DNA from: Candidatus Aminicenantota bacterium
Lineage (GTDB): Bacteria; Acidobacteriota; Aminicenantia; S016-38
DNA length: 53,032 nt
Assembly (NCBI GenBank): GCA_026987025.1
Contig: JALSNJ010000006.1
Location: 1-53,032, forward strand
Reading direction: 5' to 3'
A model generated the notes under the pieces. That model searched no databases and was not told the origin of the DNA. It saw only the letters and a list, made by a program, of their open reading frames with translations. Positions 18,019 to 23,937 of the stretch are shown here, piece after piece; the stretch's first letter is position 1, and each line of letters starts with the position of its first letter. Position numbers and translations under genes: made by a program.

Positions 18019-18685
18019 TCTTGCCCTCATCGTAACGGACCCCTTTTCGCTGGGCAAAAGGATACGGGAAAAACCATTCTGGATTTTGCCGGCCCTTTTG
18101 ATCCTGGCCTTAACCTTGGCCTTAACCCTTCCCTATTCCCCCAAGGCTTTCCACGAAACCATGGAGAAACTCAGGATAGAAAAGCCGGAGGTAGTTCAAA
18201 AGCTAAAGGAAGCAGGAAGATGGGAAAGGATGGTTAACGCCCCTAAAAAGGTTATATTCCTGAGAACCACCATAGGGCTGGTCTTCGCATATGGAATATC
18301 TCTGGTGATAACCTCCCTTCTCCTCCTTCTGGGACTCAGGTTTTTCACCGCCGAGGGAAATTTTGTCCACCTCCTTTCCATATACACCCATTCCACCTTA
18401 ATAAATTACCCCCTGGCCTCCCTTGTAAAGGACATCATAATTTACCTCAAGGGAACAACCTTAGGGGTTTCCACCTCCCTCCTCCTTTTTTTCCCTCTCT
18501 CCCCTTTTTCAAAGGCAGGAAGATTCCTTCAGGCCTTTGACATTATGGACATCTGGGCGGCAGCGGCATGCGGTCTGGCCGTGGCCGGTGCCTTTAGTCT
18601 GGAAAAGAAGAGGGGCCTAACGGTATCCCTGGGGGTATGGCTCCTGAAGGCCCTGATAACAGGCGGCCTTTCCTTGCTTTTTTAA
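18011..18685 (+). CDS. YIP1-family membrane protein
   Basis: A 224-aa protein with about five hydrophobic helices. The layout resembles the bacterial YIP1 family: the opening [15 protein letters not shown], a long soluble stretch after the first helix, then a cluster of membrane segments with [10 protein letters not shown] and a small-residue-rich last pair. Function in bacteria is not established. The ATG overlaps the ATPase stop region by 8 bases, so the two are probably made together. It could act as a membrane partner of the ATPase/adaptor pair, but this is inference only. Confidence 0.7.
   Translation: MHNLALIVTDPFSLGKRIREKPFWILPALLILALTLALTLPYSPKAFHETMEKLRIEKPEVVQKLKEAGRWERMVNAPKKVIFLRTTIGLVFAYGISLVITSLLLLLGLRFFTAEGNFVHLLSIYTHSTLINYPLASLVKDIIIYLKGTTLGVSTSLLLFFPLSPFSKAGRFLQAFDIMDIWAAAACGLAVAGAFSLEKKRGLTVSLGVWLLKALITGGLSLLF
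18647..18683 (+). terminator. Possible intrinsic terminator at the end of the Yip1 gene
   Basis: A stem of AAGGC with GCCTT and CCTG with CAGG, a two-base bulge on the 3' side and the loop ATAA, covers 18647-18670. A run of six T follows at 18678-18683. The T-run starts 7 bases after the stem, which is longer than ideal. It lies inside the last codons of the gene. Confidence 0.4.
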
Positions 18686-18697
18686 TCCTCAATTTTG

Positions 18698-18706
18698 TGG
18701 TAAAAT
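18698..18706 (+). promoter_or_regulatory. Extended -10 promoter of tRNA-Lys
   Basis: TGGTAAAAT lies exactly six bases before the first base of the mature tRNA (G at 18713). Normal sigma-70 spacing would put the transcription start on that G, so the tRNA may be made without a 5' leader. Confidence 0.6.
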
Positions 18707-18712
18707 AACCCT

Positions 18713-18785
18713 GGCCCGCTAGCTCAACAGGTAGAGCAACGGACTCTTAATCCGTGGGTTCGGGGTTCGAGTCCCCGGCGGGTCA
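18713..18785 (+). tRNA. tRNA-Lys (anticodon CTT)
   Basis: Full cloverleaf of 73 bases. The 7-bp acceptor stem pairs GGCCCGC with GCGGGTC, with one G-T pair. The D stem is GCTC/GAGC, and the anticodon stem is ACGGA/TCCGT around the loop CTCTTAA, giving anticodon CTT. The T arm is CGGGG-TTCGAGT-CCCCG, with discriminator A. The 3' CCA is not encoded; eight T follow at once. It reads AAG lysine codons. The next gene's ATG begins only 9 bases after the discriminator base. Confidence 0.97.
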
Positions 18786-18793
18786 TTTTTTTT

Positions 18794-19630
18794 ATGGAGA
18801 GATTCGCCGACCCTCACATCCACGGAGGATGGGGCTACAGCTTTCAGAAAGCCCAGTTCGCCCCCTTAGAGGAGAAACTCCGCTCCCTGAAAATTGTTTT
18901 CGCCATTCCTACCCTTATGAACGATTCCCTTGAAAATCTTGGGAGGATAGGGGAAGTTTTTTTCAAATATAGGGAGAAAAACCCGGACAGCATTTTTCCT
19001 TTCTTGAGGGTGGAGGGACCCTTCATTAATCCGGAAAAGGCCGGTGCCCAGGACAGGAGGTTTATATTAAGCCCAACAGAGGAAAAGATAAAAGAATTCC
19101 TTTCCCTTCCAGCCGTTAAAATGTTTACCTTTGCCCCGGAGGTAAAGGGAACGGAAGCCCTTGTAAAATCTGCCTTAGATATGGGGAAAATACCATCCAT
19201 TGGTCACAGCAACGCCACCTTCAGGGATGTTTTAAAGGTCTATAAAATGGGGGTCAGGCATTTTACCCATTTCCCCAATGCCCTGAGTGGACTTCATCAC
19301 AGGGAGGTAGGAGCCATGGGGGCTGGCCTTTTTTTGGAGGGAATCCATCTGGAAGTAATAGGGGATTTCATCCATACATCCCCTGATTTCATAAGGCTTC
19401 TTTTGAAGGTAAGAGGACCGAGCTTTTCTCTTATATCCGACATGGTTCCCCAGGGACCCTCCCTTAAACCTATAAAAAACCGCAGGGGAATTTTGCTCGG
19501 GGGAGGTGCGCCTGTTCCCGAACAAAAGAAAAACATGGAGGGTCTTGGATTGGAAGAGGAGGACCTGGAAAGAATTTGCCTCTTAAACGCCTTAGCTTTT
19601 TTCAATCCAGAAAAGCCTGATATCCCTTAA
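18794..19630 (+). CDS. Short NagA-like amidohydrolase (N-acetylglucosamine-6-phosphate deacetylase family)
   Basis: A 278-aa metal-dependent amidohydrolase. Recognisable blocks in order: DPHIHG (6-11, first metal pair), VEGPFIN (about 74-80), FTFAPE, GHSNAT (near 137-142), THFPNALSGLHHR (near 157-169), GDFIHT and LISDMVP. These match NagA, which removes the acetyl group from GlcNAc-6-phosphate. The enzyme is about 100 residues shorter than usual: the N-terminal beta-sandwich half is missing, and the protein opens straight into the metal site. The C-terminal strands are also reduced. There is no Shine-Dalgarno sequence, and the ATG follows the tRNA by an 8-T tract. The last 39 bases overlap the convergent glycerate kinase gene. 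Substrate may differ from GlcNAc-6-P. Confidence 0.78.
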   Translation: MERFADPHIHGGWGYSFQKAQFAPLEEKLRSLKIVFAIPTLMNDSLENLGRIGEVFFKYREKNPDSIFPFLRVEGPFINPEKAGAQDRRFILSPTEEKIKEFLSLPAVKMFTFAPEVKGTEALVKSALDMGKIPSIGHSNATFRDVLKVYKMGVRHFTHFPNALSGLHHREVGAMGAGLFLEGIHLEVIGDFIHTSPDFIRLLLKVRGPSFSLISDMVPQGPSLKPIKNRRGILLGGGAPVPEQKKNMEGLGLEEEDLERICLLNALAFFNPEKPDIP

Positions 19631-20833
19631 ATTCGTATCCGTGGGGCCTGTCTTCAAAAGGAGGCCCAATTTCTCAAAGAAGCGGTAGGAATCGTTGTTT
19701 TCTAAATACGCCTTGGGTTTCAGGGCCATTGCCTTTTCAAAAACATCCTGACAGAAAAAGGCCCCTGCTGCATCGGTGGGGCCGTCTATTCCATCGGTTC
19801 CCATGCTCAGGGCGCAGAATTTTCCTTTAAGGGATGCGGTTTCCATAAGCAGAGAAAGAACAAACTCCGTGTTTCTTCCCCCCTTTCCCTTTCCCCGGAC
19901 GGTTACTGTAAGCTCCCCTCCGGATAGGAGAAGAACTGGAGGGGAAACGGGGTTTGAACTCCTGAGGACTTCGGCCATTATTCCTGCGTATATCTTAGCC
20001 ACCTCCTTAGCTTCCCCGGCATCCTCCCCGGTTAAGATAAATGTCCTTATTCCCTGGGCCTCTGCTTTCTCCTTTATATCTCGGAGAACTTTGAGGGTGT
20101 TGGCCAAAACCAGAAAGGAGCTTCGCTTAAACACCGGCTCCCAGGGTTTGGGGGTTTCTGGAACCTCCCTCAATTTCGGTATATAGTTGAAAAGCCCGTA
20201 ATTCCTCAATACTTCCTCAGCATCTTCCTTGGTGGTTCTATCACCCACCGTTGGACCCGATCCGATGTCCTCCGCCACATCAAATCTAACATCCGAAAGG
20301 GCCAGGGTTAAAACCTCCGCCGGGTAAAAGGCCTGGGCGAGCCTTCCCCCTTTTATGGCCGAGATGTGCCTCCTGACCGTGTTTATTTCGCCTATGGAAG
20401 CTCCGGAAAGTATGAGCTTTCTGTAAATGTCCTGGAGGTCCTCCAGTGTGAAGGGAGGGTGCGGGTAAACCATGAGGGAAGAGGCTCCTCCGGATAAGAG
20501 AAATATAACCTTTTCACCCTCCCTTCTTTCTTGAGCAAATTTCAGGGCCGCCTCCCCGGCCCTCAGGCTCTTCCTGTCAGGGTATGGATGGCTTCCCTGG
20601 TGGGTTTCCACTCCCTTTATCCTTTCCTTTCCCAAGCCTACCGCCATGGCTTTTTTCACTCTTTTTCCAAGAACTTCCATGGCTCCCCTTATCGTGGAAT
20701 AGGCTGCCTTTCCCACAGAAAATAAAAAAATTTCCCCCTCAAGAGGATTATTCCTCAGGTGTTCTTTTACTATTTTTTCTCCTGAGTTTTTATCCACACC
20801 CCAAAGGGCAAGCTCTTTCAACCTCTCAAGCAT
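19592..20833 (-). CDS. Glycerate 2-kinase (MOFRL/DUF4147 family)
   Basis: Phosphorylates D-glycerate to 2-phosphoglycerate in the class II glycerate kinase family. The 413-aa protein shows GKAAY (42-45 region), SHPYPD (81-86) and LLSGGASSLM (112-121), and the C-terminal MOFRL domain with GGRNTEFVLSL. The ATG has GGAGG about 11 bases upstream, inside the end of tmk (16-base overlap), so it is the last gene of the dnaA-dnaN-tmk direction. The product 2-phosphoglycerate feeds lower glycolysis. Hydroxypyruvate-reductase annotations exist for this family, but the kinase role is better supported. Confidence 0.88.
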   Translation of the reverse strand: MLERLKELALWGVDKNSGEKIVKEHLRNNPLEGEIFLFSVGKAAYSTIRGAMEVLGKRVKKAMAVGLGKERIKGVETHQGSHPYPDRKSLRAGEAALKFAQERREGEKVIFLLSGGASSLMVYPHPPFTLEDLQDIYRKLILSGASIGEINTVRRHISAIKGGRLAQAFYPAEVLTLALSDVRFDVAEDIGSGPTVGDRTTKEDAEEVLRNYGLFNYIPKLREVPETPKPWEPVFKRSSFLVLANTLKVLRDIKEKAEAQGIRTFILTGEDAGEAKEVAKIYAGIMAEVLRSSNPVSPPVLLLSGGELTVTVRGKGKGGRNTEFVLSLLMETASLKGKFCALSMGTDGIDGPTDAAGAFFCQDVFEKAMALKPKAYLENNDSYRFFEKLGLLLKTGPTDTNLRDIRLFWIEKS

Positions 20834-21393
20834 TTTTTTATTTCCTCCAGAGCCTTTTTTAAGATCTCCTCCGCGGGGCTTCTGGCGTCTATAACCAAAT
20901 TCCTGTGCTTTTTCACAACCTCAAGGTAAATTTCCCTGACTTTCTTCAGGAAATTTAGGTTTTCAAAATGCTCCTCCTTTGAAGACTTCCTTGAAAGGGC
21001 CAATTCCGGAGGAAGGTCCAGGAGAATCACCAGGTCCGGTTGTGGAAATCTGAGGTTCTCTTCACAGATCCTGGCATAATCCAGACCCCTGGCCCCCTGA
21101 TAGGCGCAGGAGGAAAGGAAATATCTGTCGGTAATCACAATTTTCCCCTGGGAGAGGGCAGGGGCTATCACATTTCTAACATGCTCTTCCCTATCGAGCA
21201 TAAATAGCCGGTATTCCTCCTGAGGTGATATATTTCCCTCCTTTATCCTTTCCCTGAGTTTTCTCCCGTAAACCCCCCGGGTTGGCTCATAGGTAAGAAT
21301 TACGGGAAGTTTCTTGGAAATTTCTTTGTAGAGGCCATGACAAAGAGTACTTTTACCGGCTCCATCAATACCCTCAACTGCTATAAGAGGCAT
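20818..21393 (-). CDS. tmk: Thymidylate kinase
   Basis: Phosphorylates dTMP to dTDP for DNA synthesis. The 191-aa protein has the P-loop EGIDGAGKST (7-16), the DRY motif (89-91) and the SSCAYQG segment (94-100). A TTG lies one codon before the ATG; I use the ATG at 21393, whose bases overlap the dnaN stop (TGATG). Being directly downstream of dnaN, it ties nucleotide supply to replication genes. Confidence 0.95.
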   Translation of the reverse strand: MPLIAVEGIDGAGKSTLCHGLYKEISKKLPVILTYEPTRGVYGRKLRERIKEGNISPQEEYRLFMLDREEHVRNVIAPALSQGKIVITDRYFLSSCAYQGARGLDYARICEENLRFPQPDLVILLDLPPELALSRKSSKEEHFENLNFLKKVREIYLEVVKKHRNLVIDARSPAEEILKKALEEIKKCLRG

Positions 21394-22481
21394 CAATCCC
21401 TTATGGGCATAACAACATATTTGTAAAGCACAATGTCGTGAACAGGTTCAAAAACCACAGCCTTGCCCACTTCGTCAAAGTACATCTTTATAAGATCTGA
21501 ATCCACCACAGAAAGGAATTCGGATATATACCTTGGGTTAAAGGTTATCCTGAAACCCTCGCCTTTGTAATCGGCCTCTATTCTTTCTTTGAATTCCCCT
21601 AAGTCAGGGTTCTGGGCGCTAACTTCCATAAATCCTTCACCCACTATAAACCTAACTCCTCCCTGTTTTTCGTCAATTATTATGGAAGCCCTTCTAAGGG
21701 ACTCCTGGAGGTTCTCCCGGTTTACAATTACCTCATAGTTGATTTCCCTGGGAAAAACCACCTGGTAGTTGGGGAACCTCCCCTCCACCTTGGATACATT
21801 TATTATTTTGTTATTAAACTGGAAGAAAATGTTTCTTTCATCGTCCCCCAGGGATATTTTTTCGTCCTCAGCCCTCTGAAGCTTTGAAAGGACATTCTTC
21901 AGGAGTATGTACTCCTTTTCATCGCCAACGTATTCTATTTCCTTTTCTACCAAAGAAAGACGATGGCCATCGGTGGATACCATAATTGCTTTTCCTCTCA
22001 ATATTTTAAAAAGAACACCGTTTATTATGAATCTGCTGTCTTTCTGATTTATGGAGAAAAGTGTTTTCCTTATGAACTCCTTCATTATCTGGGATGGAAA
22101 GTCCTTTAATTCTATTTTCGGCTGAGGAAACTCCGGAAATCCTTCAGGTCCGGAATACACAAGCTTGAAGGGTGATTTACCATCGTTTATCTCGCAATGG
22201 GTGGGTGAGATAGTTTTTACCTCTACTGAATCGCCGGAAAGAGAGCGGGATATTTCGTAAAACTTCTTTCCGTTTATAGCTATGGTGCCTTCTTCTTCTA
22301 TTTGAGCTGCGATTTCTGTCTTAACCCCCATCTGAAGGTTTGTAGCCCTGAATTCCACATTTTCGCCCTTAGCTATAACCAGGATATTGGAAAGCTTGGG
22401 ATTTATTATCCTTCTTTCCACAACATCCTGGAGTGACGATAAAGCCTTGGCAAGCTCGTTCCTTTCAAGTTTTATCCACAT
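21393..22481 (-). CDS. dnaN: DNA polymerase III sliding clamp (beta subunit)
   Basis: Ring-forming processivity factor of the replicase, 362 aa, with three repeated clamp domains. The opening KLERNELAKALSSLQDVV and the end VHDIVLYKYVVMPIRD fit the family. A GTG lies two codons upstream, but the ATG at 22481 has AAGGAG at a normal distance. The start codon region itself spells a perfect DnaA box on the other strand (22472-22480). It follows dnaA after a 124-base AT-rich gap with its own promoter. Confidence 0.95.
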   Translation of the reverse strand: MWIKLERNELAKALSSLQDVVERRIINPKLSNILVIAKGENVEFRATNLQMGVKTEIAAQIEEEGTIAINGKKFYEISRSLSGDSVEVKTISPTHCEINDGKSPFKLVYSGPEGFPEFPQPKIELKDFPSQIMKEFIRKTLFSINQKDSRFIINGVLFKILRGKAIMVSTDGHRLSLVEKEIEYVGDEKEYILLKNVLSKLQRAEDEKISLGDDERNIFFQFNNKIINVSKVEGRFPNYQVVFPREINYEVIVNRENLQESLRRASIIIDEKQGGVRFIVGEGFMEVSAQNPDLGEFKERIEADYKGEGFRITFNPRYISEFLSVVDSDLIKMYFDEVGKAVVFEPVHDIVLYKYVVMPIRD

Positions 22482-22606
22482 TTTCACACTCCTTTATTTA
22501 TTTTATTCAAAAGAATTCTATTAGAAATATAATCTAATTTTCAAGAAGAAAAATAAAATGTGAATTTGTGGAAAACGGCTCTAAACAACGGGAAACCTGT
22601 GGATTT
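22466..22606. other. Candidate origin region (dnaA-dnaN gap with DnaA-box-like sites)
   Basis: This is the longest gap in the window. It holds a perfect box TTATCCACA at 22472-22480, a one-mismatch box at 22567-22575 (TTTTCCACA on the minus strand) and a two-mismatch box at 22598-22606 (AAATCCACA on the minus strand). Between them is a strongly AT-rich stretch (about 22495-22560) that could serve as an unwinding element. Location next to dnaA and dnaN is typical of oriC. Only three boxes are seen, and the promoter of dnaN lies inside, so the function is not proven. Confidence 0.45.
22515..22544 (-). promoter_or_regulatory. Promoter of dnaN
   Basis: On the minus strand, -35 TTGAAA (22539-22544) and -10 TAGAAT (22515-22520) are separated by 18 bases. 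The leader is about 25 bases and ends with AAGGAG before the ATG. There is no TG before the -10, unlike the leaderless group. Confidence 0.55.
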
Positions 22607-23907
22607 CATCTGAAGAAAACTTCTATTTCCTCAACCTTTTTAGCTATTTCAGGATCCTTTTCCAGAAGGTCCTCTATTTTCTTTATGGAATGTATCACCG
22701 TGGTGTGGTGCTTTCCTCCGAAAAACTCACCTATCTCTGTAAGGGGAATCCCAAGGATCTTCTTTGCAAGATACATGGAAACCTGCCTCGCTAAGGCAAT
22801 GCTCCTTACCCCGCTTTTTCCTTTTATTTTTTCCGGTGGTATTCCGAAAACTTCCCCTGTCCTTTCCAGTATGTCGTCCATGGTTATTTTTGACGAATTA
22901 TCTGTTTCCACCTCGGCTATTATCTTCATGGCTTCCCTGGCTAAGGATATGGATACAGGCTCGTTTTTTAGTATTGAGAGCGCTTTAAGTCTGGTGAGGG
23001 CTCCCTCCAGTTTTCTGACATTTGATTTTATCTTCATGGCTATGAATTCCACCACATCGTTGGGAACATCAAAATCCATAAGTTCAGCCTTTTTCTTCAA
23101 TATTGCTATCCTTGTTTCCAGGGTAGGGGGCTGTATATCCGCTATTAATCCCCACTCAAACCTGGACATGAGCCTGTCCTCCAGACCAGCTATGTTCTTT
23201 GGGGGCCTATCGCTGGAAAGAACTATCTGCTTTTGAGATTCATATAGGGAATTAAAGAGGTGGAAAATCTGCTGCTTTGTTTGCTCCTTTCCAGAGAGAA
23301 ACTGTATATCGTCAATTAAAAGAACATCCACGCTCCTGTACTTTTCTTTGAAATCAATTATCCTGTCGTGCTGAAGATATGAGACCATTTCGTTCATGAA
23401 CTCTTCGGTTGTTCTATAAATAACTATTAATTCGGGCCTGTTCTTTAAGACGAAATGACCTATGGCGTTTAGAAGATGCGTTTTTCCAAGACCCACCCCT
23501 CCGTAAATGAAAAGGGGATTATAGCTTTTGCTGGGAGATTTGGCCACAGCTAAAGCAGCAGAGTAGGCAAACTGATTCTCCGGGGCCACCACAAAGTTTT
23601 CAAAGGTGTACTTGGGATTTAGCATAACCGAAAGCCTCTCCCTTTCCTTCTTCCTGGTTTCCTCCTCCACATCCTCTTCGTGAAATAACCTCACCTCGTA
23701 ATTTTTCCCGAGAACTTCCTTAATAATTTTCGGGAATATGTCCGGGAAATTTTCCTTGAACATACGCTTGAAGGTGGAACTGGGTGCCCTCACATAGATT
23801 ATATTTCCCACCTTCCCCACATATACTAAAGGTTCAAACCATGTCTCAAAGGTGAAACCGTCAACCCTGGATTGAACTTCCTTTATTATTTGATCCCAAA
23901 TCCTCAT
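22606..23907 (-). CDS. dnaA: Chromosomal replication initiator protein DnaA
   Basis: Binds DnaA boxes and opens the origin. About 433 aa: domain I (1-75), a short domain II, AAA+ domain III with GGVGLGKT (about 137-144) and a sensor/arginine-finger region, and domain IV with the recognition motif GGKHHTTV (about 397-404). Most DnaA proteins have Asp (GGRDHTTV) where this one has the first His, a change in the box-reading loop. The start is either this ATG or a GTG two codons upstream (23913); no clear ribosome binding site favours either. The upstream 24 bases contain two box-like sequences in a palindrome. Confidence 0.96.
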   Translation of the reverse strand: MRIWDQIIKEVQSRVDGFTFETWFEPLVYVGKVGNIIYVRAPSSTFKRMFKENFPDIFPKIIKEVLGKNYEVRLFHEEDVEEETRKKERERLSVMLNPKYTFENFVVAPENQFAYSAALAVAKSPSKSYNPLFIYGGVGLGKTHLLNAIGHFVLKNRPELIVIYRTTEEFMNEMVSYLQHDRIIDFKEKYRSVDVLLIDDIQFLSGKEQTKQQIFHLFNSLYESQKQIVLSSDRPPKNIAGLEDRLMSRFEWGLIADIQPPTLETRIAILKKKAELMDFDVPNDVVEFIAMKIKSNVRKLEGALTRLKALSILKNEPVSISLAREAMKIIAEVETDNSSKITMDDILERTGEVFGIPPEKIKGKSGVRSIALARQVSMYLAKKILGIPLTEIGEFFGGKHHTTVIHSIKKIEDLLEKDPEIAKKVEEIEVFFR

Positions 23908-23916
23908 TTTCACAAA

Positions 23917-23937
23917 AAATCCACAAAATGTGGAAAC
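23917..23937. promoter_or_regulatory. DnaA-box-like palindrome before dnaA
   Basis: Two box-like sequences face each other: AAATCCACA (23917-23925) and TGTGGAAAC (23929-23937). Their core forms the palindrome CCACAAAATGTGG (23921-23933). The pair lies between the predicted dnaA promoter and the start codon, a suitable place for autoregulation by DnaA. Confidence 0.45.

Noticed and set aside
20790-20798. Perfect DnaA box TTATCCACA inside the glycerate kinase gene
   Set aside because: A lone box explained by the Val-Asp-Lys codons; no other boxes or AT-rich stretch nearby.
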